The notes beneath the pieces are model-generated. The model ran no database searches and was not told the DNA's origin. It saw only the letters and a program-made list of their open reading frames with translations. A stretch of DNA of 64,000 nucleotides. Source: Azospira inquinata (GTDB taxonomy: Bacteria; Pseudomonadota; Gammaproteobacteria; Burkholderiales; Rhodocyclaceae). The position numbers were made by a program, and so were the translations under genes. The DNA lies in contig NZ_CP064782.1 of NCBI RefSeq assembly GCF_018905915.1, forward strand, positions 1,798,001 to 1,862,000. Reading direction: 5' to 3'. This document shows positions 24,142-33,912 of the stretch, piece after piece (positions within the stretch are counted from its first letter, which is position 1; each line of letters begins with the position of its first letter).

Positions 24142-25488
24142 ATGGACCTTACCTTACAGATTTATGTGGCAGGTGATTGGCATGATGCCGTACTCCTATC
24201 TCTCCCTGACCCGGCTATGGGGCGGCGGGGGAAAATACGCCTAGATTATGAGCAAGACTACGCGCTGCAGTGGTTGTTCCAGGATGATGAGCATGCCTGC
24301 TGCATGGGCTTCCCCGTAGAGATTTTTTGTTCCTACGGGGGAGATAGTTGGCCCGCGTTTATTGACGATATTTTGCCCTCGGGGGCCTCCCGGCGTTACT
24401 GGGTCAATCATTTGGGCCTCCAGAACCTGTCACCCATGGAACAGGATGGGGTGCTCTTGCACCAGGGGGTTATTGCGCCCATCGGCAATCTGCGTATCAA
24501 AGAATCCCTGCCTGTTATGGTCCCTGGCAGCCAGCTGGCTGGTCGTCGTTTCTCCCTCGCCCAGGTACGGGATCGGGACACGGATTTTCTCGAGTATGCC
24601 CAGCAGATGGGAGCCGCTAGCGGTGGTGCAATGGGGGCAGGGGGAGAGGCTCCCAAGTTGGTTCTGCGTTGTTCTGCAGAGGAACAGGTATGGATTGATA
24701 CCTACCAGGATGACCAGGCCTGTCCGGACCGCCACTACCTAGTTAAATTCCCACGGGGCCAACGCACTCCCATCGACTGCGATATTTTGCGTGCCGAATA
24801 CCACTACTATCAGGAACTCGCTGCCCTCGGGATTCCGACTATTGATACGGCGGCGATGCGTTTGGAGGAAGGGGCCCGCTATCCCTCTCTATGGTTGCCC
24901 CGTTTCGACGTGGCATTTAAGGCAGGGCAGCTCCAGCGCTATGGCTTGGAGTCCGTGTATTCCCTCCTGAATAAGCCGCCCGGGGACTATTTGTCCCATC
25001 TGGATGTTCTGGCGGCTTTGATCGATCTGCTCAGCCATCAATATCTCGTTCGGGAAGGACGCCGGCAGTTTGATCCGGCGGAATTTGCCATCGAATGGGT
25101 AAAGCGGGATATGTTGAATGTGGTGTTTGGCAATAGTGACAACCACGGGCGTAATGTAGCTTTACTGAAAACCCCGGAGGGGATTGGACTTTCACCCGTC
25201 TTTGATTTCGCCCCCATGAAAGCGGATCCGGAGGGTGTTGTCCGGACCATAAAGTGGCCATCGCCTCTGGAGGAAGGAGGCAATTTCAACTGGTGGTTGA
25301 TTGCTGACCGGCTGAAGCCCTGGGTTGCCCCTGACCGATTGTTACCAGCGCTGGGCGAATTGGCTAACCGATTGTTGGGCTTGAGAGAGCGACTTCATTC
25401 CCGTGGCGTTCCCCCCAGTATTCTGGATTTCCCCTCCCTCGGCTTCCCTTTTCTCGATGAGAAAATACTTAGTTGGAAATTGCCATGA
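24142..25488 (+). CDS. hipA: HipA-family Ser/Thr kinase toxin
   Basis: A 448-residue kinase toxin, similar in length to E. coli HipA (440). Key parts are present: a Gly-rich loop AASGGAMGAGGEAPK (about 158-172) with Ser160 as the possible autophosphorylation site, YLVKFPRG (ATP-contact Lys202), the catalytic loop FGNSDNHGRN (Asp333, Asn338) and the metal-binding DFA (Asp355). HipA phosphorylates an aminoacyl-tRNA synthetase in E. coli; the target here is unknown. Codon use is more AT-rich than in the neighbours, suggesting transfer. It precedes hipB with an ATGA overlap, the reverse of the E. coli hipB-hipA order. Confidence 0.9.
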   Translation: MDLTLQIYVAGDWHDAVLLSLPDPAMGRRGKIRLDYEQDYALQWLFQDDEHACCMGFPVEIFCSYGGDSWPAFIDDILPSGASRRYWVNHLGLQNLSPMEQDGVLLHQGVIAPIGNLRIKESLPVMVPGSQLAGRRFSLAQVRDRDTDFLEYAQQMGAASGGAMGAGGEAPKLVLRCSAEEQVWIDTYQDDQACPDRHYLVKFPRGQRTPIDCDILRAEYHYYQELAALGIPTIDTAAMRLEEGARYPSLWLPRFDVAFKAGQLQRYGLESVYSLLNKPPGDYLSHLDVLAALIDLLSHQYLVREGRRQFDPAEFAIEWVKRDMLNVVFGNSDNHGRNVALLKTPEGIGLSPVFDFAPMKADPEGVVRTIKWPSPLEEGGNFNWWLIADRLKPWVAPDRLLPALGELANRLLGLRERLHSRGVPPSILDFPSLGFPFLDEKILSWKLP

Positions 25489-25829
25489 AGAAGAATCTGA
25501 GTCCTCGGGAGCGGGATAGCCTGTTATTGGACCTGTTGCACCAGCTGATGACTGAAAAAATAACGGAAGGCCAACTCCTGCGGCATTTGCGCAAGAAAGT
25601 GCTCGGCCTGTCCCAGGATCAGTACGCCAAACTGACGGGGATCAGTCGTCGCACCCTTTCTGACCTGGAACTTGGCAAAGGCGCTTCCTCGCTAAAATTA
25701 TTAAACGGGGTGTTTAAGCCCCTGGGGCTACAGGTCGGATTGCTGCCGCGCAGTTCCCTTTTACGTCGCCAATTGTTTGAAACGCTGGAACAGCCCGATC
25801 CTTCTCCTTCCGGGTCGCTAACTTCGTAA
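25485..25829 (+). CDS. hipB: HipB-like antitoxin and repressor (XRE family)
   Basis: A 114-residue helix-turn-helix protein. The motif LGLSQDQYAKLTGISRRTLSDLELG, shown here in parts as LSQDQYAKLTGISRRTL and SDLELGKG (about 49-73), is a classic XRE domain. The N-terminal 40 residues form a basic helical extension. It should bind HipA to neutralise it and repress the pair at the two TGAGC-N8-GCTC sites upstream of hipA. I take the ATG at 25485, which overlaps the hipA stop; an in-frame ATG at 25473 lies inside hipA. Confidence 0.87.
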   Translation: MKKNLSPRERDSLLLDLLHQLMTEKITEGQLLRHLRKKVLGLSQDQYAKLTGISRRTLSDLELGKGASSLKLLNGVFKPLGLQVGLLPRSSLLRRQLFETLEQPDPSPSGSLTS

Positions 25830-25871
25830 CTCGGGTATTGCCTCGGTTGCCACTTTTACGGCCATAAGGGC

Positions 25872-27323
<1,452 letters not shown>

Positions 27324-27518
27324 GGCGGTCTTTCAAGGAGGGAGGGGCGGGGAAGGGGGCGAGGCAAGCCTGGGCCCGGAGGAGGGAACGTGGGGGCTAG
27401 AGCTCGTGAGGGGGAGGCAAAGTGTGCGCCAAAACGGGAGGGGAAGTGGGCGCTACCGGGCCGGTGGCCGGGAGCGTTCCAGATCAGCCCCCTGTGCCTG
27501 CCCCCGGCCCCCGATTCC

Positions 27519-28019
27519 CTAGCCCTTGGGGCGACGGCCGGGCAGGGGCTTGCGCCGGTGTTGTCCGGGCCGCTGCTGGCTTTTTTCTGGGGTGGCGGGC
27601 TTGGGCATGAGCAGATTTTTGCTGCGCTCGTCTCCTCCCGCCCGGGGGGCGTTCAGGGCAGCCTGCCAGATGGCCTGGGTATCCGGGGCGGCTTCAGGTG
27701 CGGCATCTTCGGCGGGGGGGGCATAGGCGGCCAGCTTGTCCTTGAGCCGGGCCAGCCGGTCCGCCAGTTCCCCCTTGCGGCTCAGATGATCCAGGGCGGC
27801 CTGGGCCGCCGGGGTGAGGGCCAGGGCTTCGTCTTGCCAGTCCAGCAGGCCCTGGGCTGTCAGCCGGGTCAGGGCTTCGCTCAGTTTTTCCGCCTCCGGT
27901 AGCCCGCCCCCCAGCACCTCGGTGGCGGCCACGATCTCCTCCGGGCTGGCCGGTCGGCGCTTGGTGGCCAGCAGGGCCGCCAGCAGAAGGAGAGCATCGA
28001 CATCGGGGATTTTGACCAT
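27519..28019 (-). CDS. Hypothetical protein with helical N-terminus and basic tail
   Basis: A 166-residue protein I do not recognise. Residues 1-85 (MVKIPDVDALLLLAALLATK onward) look like a helical, possibly winged-helix fold with LTRLTAQGLLDWQDEALALT. Residues 85-115 may form a short coiled coil (RKGELADRLARLKDKLAAY). The tail is rich in Pro, Lys and Arg (QRRPGQHRRKPLPGRRPKG). I choose the ATG at 28019 because the frame above it shifts to a different composition. It lies upstream of dbpA on the same strand with a 195-base gap. Nucleic-acid contact is possible from the basic tail only. Confidence 0.6.
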   Translation of the reverse strand: MVKIPDVDALLLLAALLATKRRPASPEEIVAATEVLGGGLPEAEKLSEALTRLTAQGLLDWQDEALALTPAAQAALDHLSRKGELADRLARLKDKLAAYAPPAEDAAPEAAPDTQAIWQAALNAPRAGGDERSKNLLMPKPATPEKSQQRPGQHRRKPLPGRRPKG

Positions 28020-28506
28020 GGGAAACCTTTGCAAATAGGGAAAAGACAGGGGGCTCAGTCTGGACTGATCCTGAAAAAAAGTCTTCAAGGCAGGCGGGGC
28101 CCGGTAAGGCTTGGGAAAAGTGAAAGTGTACGGGGTTTTCTGCTGAAACCAAACATTGGGGAACGATTATGTCTAAAAAGTCACGTTTTTATGGGGGTAA
28201 TGTACCCATAAGATATGTGTTTGTCCTGAATTTAATGGGCGACTTATGCCTAGCCCTCGTTCAGGCGGTAGAGAAAAATAAGGTTGAATGTGATCAACGT
28301 AAGTCATTAAAATACAAGGAAATGGAGCGGCTTGGCTTGGTGGGGCTGAAGGCTTTAGCCCTATGAATCGGCAGGGGTAATGATTTCGGCGGTTGATGGT
28401 CGTGGCGCTGGACTTCTGATTTCTTGCGTTTTTGCAGGTAAATGAAGTTTTAGCGAAAGACGGGATTTGGTTTGTTAAGCAATGAGATTTCTTTGATTCG
28501 AAAAAA
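28020..28506. other. AT-richer intergenic region upstream of the orphan pilin
   Basis: About 490 bases with clearly lower GC than the surroundings. They contain one possible small frame (28169-28366) and a short hairpin near 28346-28363 (GGGCTGAAG / TTTAGCCC). They presumably hold the pilin promoter. I looked for a cyclic-di-GMP or other known riboswitch and saw none I could defend. The drop in GC suggests acquired DNA. Confidence 0.45.
28169..28366 (+). CDS. Possible small protein (65 residues), doubtful
   Basis: An open frame beginning MSKKSRFYGG after GGGGAACGATT, which can act as a ribosome site. It has one hydrophobic stretch (RYVFVLNLMGDLCLALV, about residues 15-31) and then a charged part. 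I recognise no family. It lies in AT-richer DNA where chance frames are shorter than in the GC-rich parts, which is the only argument for it. It could equally be non-coding leader. Confidence 0.2.
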   Translation: MSKKSRFYGGNVPIRYVFVLNLMGDLCLALVQAVEKNKVECDQRKSLKYKEMERLGLVGLKALAL

Positions 28507-28992
28507 ATGAAGACTTTTGATAAAAGCCGGGGTTTTACTTTAATTGAATTGGTGATGGTGATCGTTATCCTGGGGGTACTGGCCGCCGTTGCTTTGCCCA
28601 AGTTTTTGGATTTTGGTACGGATGCGCGGGTTGCCGTATTAAAGCAAACCGCCGGAGCCATGACCACTGCGGCAAATTTTGGCGGCGCTCGATGCCAGAT
28701 GACCCCGGGCTGCGCCAATTCGGGCTGGTCGAATAACCCGGTTCAGTCCCCGGATGGCACCTCGGGCGATATGTACAATGGATTTCCCACGGCCAATGCG
28801 GATGCGGCGGATTCCCACATCAGCCATTGGTTTTCCATTTCAGACGATTTTGTCCTGAGCTCCAGCAATATCGAATATAGCGACTTTTCGTTGAAAGGCG
28901 CGCCGGAGCCCTCCGCCTGCGCCGTTCGCTACCAATATGCCGCCAATTATGGGGAGGTGCCGGTGGTGACTATTACCAGCAGTGGTTGCTAG
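28507..28992 (+). CDS. Type IV pilin-like protein, MSHA-type, without pilus genes nearby
   Basis: A 161-residue prepilin. A nine-residue basic leader (MKTFDKSRG) is followed by FTLIELVMVIVILGVLAAVA, the cleavage site for prepilin peptidase with Glu at mature position 5 and the N-terminal assembly helix. The globular part has a Cys pair near GARCQMTPGCAN and a C-terminal pair (SACAVRY ... SSGC) able to form the D-loop disulphide. The sequence resembles MshA-class pilins. No assembly ATPase, platform or prepilin peptidase gene lies in the window, so it would depend on a machine encoded elsewhere. Base composition is lower in GC than its neighbours. Confidence 0.85.
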   Translation: MKTFDKSRGFTLIELVMVIVILGVLAAVALPKFLDFGTDARVAVLKQTAGAMTTAANFGGARCQMTPGCANSGWSNNPVQSPDGTSGDMYNGFPTANADAADSHISHWFSISDDFVLSSSNIEYSDFSLKGAPEPSACAVRYQYAANYGEVPVVTITSSGC

Positions 28993-29030
28993 CCAAGGGG
29001 GCCGTTAGGTTGCCCCTGGCCCTTTAGCTT

Positions 29031-30203
29031 TTACTTCCCCTCCGCTGCGTTTCTGGCCCCCGCCGCAATGGCCAGGGCAAACAGGGCCAGCAGGCCCAAG
29101 GCCAGGGGCAGGCCGGTGTGGTGGGCGGTAAAGCCCACGATCACCGGCCCCACCAGAATGCCCAGATAGCCCAGGCGGCCCACCAGGGCGATGGCTTCCG
29201 AAGAGGAAACCCCTTCCACCTTGACGCTGGCGGCAAAGAGCACGGGAACGCAGTTGGCGCAGCCCAGGCCCACCAGGGTGAAACCGGCCACGGCGCTGGC
29301 GGTGAAGGGCAGGCCTAGGGCCAGCAGCAGCCCCAGGGCGGCCAGACTACCCGAAACCATGAGGGTGCGCCGGGCGCCGAGCCAGGCCCGCAGCCGATCT
29401 CCGCCGAAACGGCCACTGGCCATGCCCAGGGAAAAGCCCCCATATCCAGCCCCGATCCAGAAGGCCGGGGCCCCCACCTCGTCCCGCAGATAGACCGAGG
29501 TCCAGTCATACATGGCCCCCTCTACCACCAGCCCGAGAAAGGCCAGCACCCCCAGGGCCAGCAGGCGGCGCCGGGCCCCCGGAGGCGCTCCCCGGCGGGA
29601 AGCGGCGGCATCGCTGTGGGGGTCCGGGAGCAGATGGGGGCTGCCCAGCAGCACCAATCCGGCCACCAGCAGGGCGGTGACCACAAACAGGGCAGCGGCG
29701 GACCCGCCCGCCCCCAGCCAGACACTGCCCGCCAGGGCCCCCACCAGCCCCCCGGTACTGAACAGGCCGTGAAAGCTGGACATGATGGGGCGGCTGGCCT
29801 TCAGCTCCAAGGTGGCGGCCTGGGCGTTGATGGCCACATCCAGTACCGCATTGGTGGCGCCGAACAAGAGCAGCCAGGCCAGTAGCAGGCCGAAGTGGGG
29901 AATCAACAAAATGGGCGCCACGGACAGGGCGAACACCAGCCCCCCTTGGCGACAGGCCGTTGGACTGCCCCGCCGGGCGATCCAGGGACCGATGACGGAC
30001 ATGGATAGCAGGGCCCCCAAGGCCACGGCAAACATGGCTAGGGATAGGTGGGCGTCATTCAGGGCGAACTGGCTTTTGATTTGGGGCAGACTGACGCCCC
30101 ACACCGCATAGGTGAAGCCGCTGGCAAAAAACAGGGCGGAGTTTGCCAGCCGGGCGGCGGTCAAGGGATCAGAGAAGGGTGAGGGACGGGAGGTCTGGCG
30201 CAT
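29031..30203 (-). CDS. MFS transporter, substrate unknown
   Basis: About 390 residues with 12 predicted membrane segments. The N-terminal half carries the first helix FASGFTYAVWGVSLPQIKSQ and MFS loop features (GPWIARRGS); the second half has LRDEVGAPAFWIGAGYGGFS and GASWLGARRTLM-like spacing. The family of small exporters includes YfcJ-like proteins, but no substrate can be assigned. The ATG at 30203 is used; a TTG at 30242 in the same frame is possible, and neither has a good ribosome site. It converges with the pilin gene. Confidence 0.75.
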   Translation of the reverse strand: MRQTSRPSPFSDPLTAARLANSALFFASGFTYAVWGVSLPQIKSQFALNDAHLSLAMFAVALGALLSMSVIGPWIARRGSPTACRQGGLVFALSVAPILLIPHFGLLLAWLLLFGATNAVLDVAINAQAATLELKASRPIMSSFHGLFSTGGLVGALAGSVWLGAGGSAAALFVVTALLVAGLVLLGSPHLLPDPHSDAAASRRGAPPGARRRLLALGVLAFLGLVVEGAMYDWTSVYLRDEVGAPAFWIGAGYGGFSLGMASGRFGGDRLRAWLGARRTLMVSGSLAALGLLLALGLPFTASAVAGFTLVGLGCANCVPVLFAASVKVEGVSSSEAIALVGRLGYLGILVGPVIVGFTAHHTGLPLALGLLALFALAIAAGARNAAEGK

Positions 30204-30324
30204 CGGCGGATTATGGCCGATGGGCCGGGTAGCGGGGTGCAAAGGAGGGAAATATTTTGCTGCTAAATAAATATGGCGGCTAATTAATTTGCGCAGATAT
30301 TTTATATAAAAAATTACAACGTTT

Positions 30325-31074
30325 TTATTTCATATACTTTTTTTTGATTTCGGCGAAAGGCTCTTCTGAAAGTAACTGAAGAGTTTTACTACGGTCGTCC
30401 TCTTTTTTTTGATTGACTAGTAGACGTACCTTTTCCATATCTGCGAGCGCAAAAGATGATAGGCCCATCTGGTCGTAAGCAAGAGCACGGTAAGCATATG
30501 CCCACAGATAATTAGATTGATAACTCATTCCTTCAGATAGTGCTTCAGCAGCATCTGGCCATCGCTTTAAGGAGATTAGTGTTACCCCAAGGTGATAGTA
30601 ACTAGGCATACCAGGTGAGGTCCCTTTTCCTGTCATCCCAATATTGTCCTGAAGCATTTTTTGCAGCATTTTCAGTGCCTGTTCTGGTTGCCCATTCTCA
30701 CGATAAAGAGCGGCGAGCCCAATAATCGCCCAGGCGGATCGGGCGGGGGCTAGAAGTAAAGCCTCTTCTCTATCTTTTATGGCGTGGCCGTATTCTCTTC
30801 TTTGGGCATAGGCAATGGACCGCAAAGTCAGTGCGGCAGCCTTTGTATTTGCCGGTGCGTTGGGTATAACAGCTAGACATTCAGATAGCTTTTGGATTAC
30901 CCCGCTCGGGTTTTGAACTTCAGATCCATCCTGAGAGTACCTAATATATTTAATTTGCTCGCAAGGCCCCAGCTCTTTTGTATTAGTGAGGTCCGTGATA
31001 TCCGCATCTTTCGCTTGGCAGCTGAAAGAACATACGGCGAGAAACAGCGCCGCTCGGTAGGGGAGCGGGCTCAT
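30325..31074 (-). CDS. Exported TPR-repeat protein in an AT-rich islet
   Basis: A 249-residue protein with an N-terminal signal sequence (MSPLPYRAALFLAVCSFSCQ). It is predicted to be exported, perhaps a lipoprotein at the second Cys, although the lipobox is poor. The rest is built of tetratricopeptide-like helices: AALTLRSIAYAQRREYGHAI, SAWAIIGLAALYRENGQPEQ, YYHLGVTLISLKRWPDAAEA and WAYAYRALAYDQMGLSSFAL. Such repeats usually scaffold protein contacts in the periplasm. Codon use is far more AT-rich than in flanking genes. The start overlaps the stop of the gene upstream by four bases. Confidence 0.7.
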   Translation of the reverse strand: MSPLPYRAALFLAVCSFSCQAKDADITDLTNTKELGPCEQIKYIRYSQDGSEVQNPSGVIQKLSECLAVIPNAPANTKAAALTLRSIAYAQRREYGHAIKDREEALLLAPARSAWAIIGLAALYRENGQPEQALKMLQKMLQDNIGMTGKGTSPGMPSYYHLGVTLISLKRWPDAAEALSEGMSYQSNYLWAYAYRALAYDQMGLSSFALADMEKVRLLVNQKKEDDRSKTLQLLSEEPFAEIKKKYMK

Positions 31075-31736
31075 TGAGGATACTCGGCAGTAGTCAGGTC
31101 GGGGCGCATGAGCTGAATCAACGGTGGTGTGAGAGACCCCTGTAAGCTGCAGAATATGCTCGTTTGGCCTGGGGCTTCACTTTCAAGCAAGAGCACGCGC
31201 TCTACGCTTCCCTTGGGAGTGGGAATACCTGCGGAAGCCCTATTAGGCCGCCAAGAGCCGAGTGGGTCGCCGATTACATGGATTTCTGCGCGTGCCCAGG
31301 TATCACCGGTTTTTTCCAATTTTTGGGGTGTTGTGAGAATGGCGTTTAGCTTTTCCGCTATGGTTTGCGGAGTTCCATTTGCCTTAAATCCCCAAAACAG
31401 GAAGCCACCGAGATGTTCCTCATAAAGTACTTCGTTGTGCCATGAAATTAGTTGTATCCCATTTATTTCCAAGGGATTTGTGAATAGCTGTTCTTGACCA
31501 TTTTCGGCTAACGGATTGGCCACTTTGATCGTTGCCGCAGTCCCTTGGTTTTGTACGATTACGGACGGTCCGAGAAGAGTTTTGTTTTCCTTAAGAGCCT
31601 TAAACAGAGAGGCATCACATTGGGTAAAAAGACGGAGTGCGTCGCTTGCCCCAGTTGCTTGGGAGTCTGTTGCTAGAGCAGAACCGATTCCTAGAAATAG
31701 GGCAGAGGCAAGAAAGATCATCGGGAATTTTGACAT
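31071..31736 (-). CDS. Secreted hypothetical protein, AT-rich
   Basis: A 221-residue protein with a clear signal peptide (MSKFPMIFLASALFLGIGSA, cleavage after ALA at about residue 22). I recognise no family. The mature part has short beta-like stretches (GPSVIVQNQGTAATIKVANP, INGIQLISWHNEVLYEEHLG) and two Cys that could pair. It overlaps the TPR gene by four bases, so the two are likely made together and may act together. It starts 63 bases after the DUF799 lipoprotein on the same strand. Base composition marks both genes as probable imports. Confidence 0.6.
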   Translation of the reverse strand: MSKFPMIFLASALFLGIGSALATDSQATGASDALRLFTQCDASLFKALKENKTLLGPSVIVQNQGTAATIKVANPLAENGQEQLFTNPLEINGIQLISWHNEVLYEEHLGGFLFWGFKANGTPQTIAEKLNAILTTPQKLEKTGDTWARAEIHVIGDPLGSWRPNRASAGIPTPKGSVERVLLLESEAPGQTSIFCSLQGSLTPPLIQLMRPDLTTAEYPQ

Positions 31737-31799
31737 TTTGTATCCCAGGAAAAGAAATAAGACTCTCGTACGTAAAGGCCGTTTTTTTCCGATTGAGCT

Positions 31800-32486
31800 T
31801 TAATGATCCGGCCCCCCCTCCTTCAAATACTTAGGCGACCGGGGCCCATACAGCAGTCCTCCGGCGGTGCTTGCTGCCAGGAGGCGGAAGCTGGTGACGC
31901 CGGCTATGGTGTGGCCTTTGTCGTTGATGGAGTCGGCGATCTGGTTGATCAGGGCTTTCACCAGCATGCCCACCAGGCCGTTGTTATTGTTGTTGTCCCC
32001 TTCAGCGCTGGAGGCGGTGGCGTGGCCTTTCCATAGGGAGCGGCCGTTGCGCAGGTCGATCAGTTCCCCGTCGGCGGTGACCCGGGTTTCGCTGGAAATG
32101 ATCTTGTAGGAGGTGCCGTACTGGGTGACGTTGATGTAGAGAGCCGCGTCGGCGCCGAAGATTTTGCGCAGCTTGTCGATGGGCAGCTGGTGGATGTCGT
32201 CCGGGGTGGTCAGGCCGTTCTGGCGGAAGGTTTCGTTGGCCAGGGTGACGGGCACCACGTAATAGCCGGATTCGGCCAGGGGGTAGGTGACCTGGGACAA
32301 CATGCTGAGGGAGGCATCCACGTCCGGGGAGGTGTTCAGGGGCGGCAGCACCAGGATGGAGGCGGGGCGGCTTTCCTTGAAGGCGGAGTAATCGGGGCCG
32401 GCGTAGTGGCTGGTGGAGGCGCAGCCGCTCAGGAGGGCGAGGCCCAGCAGCAGGCTGGCCCCGGGAAAAATAGCGTGGCGGGTCAT
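31800..32486 (-). CDS. DUF799 lipoprotein (GNA1162 family)
   Basis: A 228-residue lipoprotein. The lipobox LLSGC places the lipid on Cys22. RPASILVLPPLNTSPDVDAS and LPIDKLRKIFGADAALYINV are typical of the neisserial GNA1162/DUF799 family, whose fold resembles the periplasmic part of TolB. It lies after DUF4810 and CsgG-like lipoproteins in one operon with a five-base gap, a set seen widely in proteobacteria. An outer-membrane secretion role is suspected for the trio but not shown. Confidence 0.9.
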   Translation of the reverse strand: MTRHAIFPGASLLLGLALLSGCASTSHYAGPDYSAFKESRPASILVLPPLNTSPDVDASLSMLSQVTYPLAESGYYVVPVTLANETFRQNGLTTPDDIHQLPIDKLRKIFGADAALYINVTQYGTSYKIISSETRVTADGELIDLRNGRSLWKGHATASSAEGDNNNNNGLVGMLVKALINQIADSINDKGHTIAGVTSFRLLAASTAGGLLYGPRSPKYLKEGGPDH

Positions 32487-32491
32487 GGGGT

Positions 32492-32881
32492 TCAGCCTTT
32501 CGTGGCGGTGGGGGCGGGAGTGGCTTGGGCTTTTTTCAGGAGAAAGTCCATGAAGGTGGCGCTTTCCGGGTACTGGCGCTTTTCCGCCTCCAGGTTTTCC
32601 ACCATTTGGTCGGTGCGGCCGATTTCCCCGTAGAGAATGCCCAGGTGGGCGCGGAAGCCCGGGGGCACGGCCTCGCCCTTGGCCAGGGCCAGTTCCTTAT
32701 CCTTTTCCATGGCCTGGATTTCCGCTTCCGGCCCCTTGTCCCCCTTGAGGTGGCTGTAGATGGTGGATTGGTAGCTGCCCCAGTAGTAGAGGGGCTTGGG
32801 CTGGCTGGCGCAGGCGGCGCAGAGCAGGGCCGCCGCAACGGGCAGGCCCCAGGTTTGGCTGAGGTAACGCAGGCGGGTCAT
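32492..32881 (-). CDS. DUF4810 lipoprotein
   Basis: A 129-residue envelope protein. The signal peptide ends in LLCAACAS, so lipidation is at Cys24, though a Cys at -3 is unusual. The mature N-terminus PKPLYYWGSYQSTIY is the DUF4810 hallmark, and the rest is helical with AHLGILYGEIGRTDQMVENL, resembling one TPR unit. The ATG at 32881 follows GAGGAGA; the longer frame upstream overlaps the CsgG-like gene. It is the middle member of the CsgG/DUF4810/DUF799 cassette. Confidence 0.88.
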   Translation of the reverse strand: MTRLRYLSQTWGLPVAAALLCAACASQPKPLYYWGSYQSTIYSHLKGDKGPEAEIQAMEKDKELALAKGEAVPPGFRAHLGILYGEIGRTDQMVENLEAEKRQYPESATFMDFLLKKAQATPAPTATKG

Positions 32882-32892
32882 GGGGCGTCTCC

Positions 32893-33567
32893 TCAGGAAG
32901 ATTTCTTCAGCCAAGCGCCACCGTCCACCCCGGCCACCAGGGCGTCCACGGCCTGGCGAATGGCCAGATCCAGCACCTTGCCGTTGAGGGTGGAGTCGTA
33001 GCTGGCGGTGCCGCCGAAGCCGATTACTTCCCGGTTGGAGAGGGCGTATTCCCCGGCGCCTTGGGCGGAGTAAATAACTTCCGAGGTCTGCACATCCACC
33101 ACATTGAGGGACACCTTGGCGTAGGCGATCTGCTGCTTGCCCCGGCCCAGGATGCCGAAGAGCTGGTGGTCCCCCACTTCCTTGCGGCCAAACTCGGTCA
33201 CGTCCCCGGTAATGACGTAATTGGCGCCCTTCAGGTTCTGCCGGGCCTTGGTGAGGGAGGCTTCCTGCTTGATCTCGGTCATGTTGTCCCGGTCCAGCAC
33301 GTTGAACCGGTTGGTTTGTTGCAGGTGGGTGACCAGAATGGTCTTGGCCTGACTACCGAGCCGGTCCACCCCGTCGGAGAAAATGCCCCGCAGGAAGGTG
33401 GAGCGGTTGTCGAACTTGCCCACGGATATGGGATAGCGCACCCCGTTATAGGCGACGGAGGCGGAGGCCGACTGGGCGACGGGCAAGCTTTGGGAGGTTT
33501 CCGTGGCGCATCCGGCCAAGCCCCCCAGGGCGATCAGGCCCATGGCCATTAGTGTGACTTTTTTCAT
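32893..33567 (-). CDS. CsgG/HfaB-family lipoprotein
   Basis: A 224-residue outer-membrane lipoprotein with lipobox LGGLAGC (Cys20). CsgG features include SVGKFDNRSTF, LVTHLQQTNRFNVLDRDNM, GANYVITGDVTEF and YAKVSLNVVDVQTSEVIYSA. In curli systems CsgG forms the secretion pore. Here there are no curli genes, and the protein is shorter and pairs with DUF4810 and DUF799 proteins. I use the ATG at 33567; the 18-residue upstream extension is AT-rich leader. Its promoter should lie in the AT-rich gap upstream. Confidence 0.9.
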   Translation of the reverse strand: MKKVTLMAMGLIALGGLAGCATETSQSLPVAQSASASVAYNGVRYPISVGKFDNRSTFLRGIFSDGVDRLGSQAKTILVTHLQQTNRFNVLDRDNMTEIKQEASLTKARQNLKGANYVITGDVTEFGRKEVGDHQLFGILGRGKQQIAYAKVSLNVVDVQTSEVIYSAQGAGEYALSNREVIGFGGTASYDSTLNGKVLDLAIRQAVDALVAGVDGGAWLKKSS

Positions 33568-33912
33568 GTTTTTTGCGATTAGAATAAAGAAGGAGAGAGC
33601 GGTAATTCCGAAATTAATCAATTGGTTAATTAAATAACTCCGGGGATTTTAAGATTTATGATTTTTAAAATTCTCCTGCCGGTCATATTTCAATGGCAAT
33701 AATCCAAAAGTAATAAAATAGGTTAAGTTCTCTGAATATAAAGCAATATTTTTTGATTGACGGCATTAATCCTGGAAAATCTGGCCACGGCGAGAAGTCC
33801 CCTTTTCCGGGATTTCTGGCCTTTCTTACTGCCTATTTTCTGGGCGCTAAGGCGTTCCGCTCCGGGCTCGCCGGTGTATCCTTCCCCTCTCCCTATTTGT
33901 CTCCCCGTTCCC
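33568..33912. promoter_or_regulatory. AT-rich divergent region between the CsgG-like and LysE-like genes
   Basis: The half next to the CsgG-like gene is strongly AT-rich. It holds a near-perfect palindrome at 33612-33631 (AATTAATC-AATT-GGTTAATT, seven of eight arm positions), a possible regulator site 45 bases above the CsgG-like start. The half next to the LysE gene (33770-33912) is GC-richer. It is open in one frame with the transporter, but codes for nothing family-like, so I treat it as leader. Confidence 0.4.

Noticed and set aside
28346..28363. Hairpin in the pilin leader as part of a c-di-GMP riboswitch.
   Set aside because: The conserved GEMM core is not present; only a short imperfect stem is seen.
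28173..28718. A 181-codon minus-strand frame spanning the pilin leader and 5' end.
   Set aside because: It overlaps a convincing prepilin gene on the other strand and has no family features.
33757..33912. A 52-residue N-terminal extension of the LysE-family exporter.
   Set aside because: Family members begin at the first membrane helix (ATG 33913), and the extension has no similarity or ribosome site.
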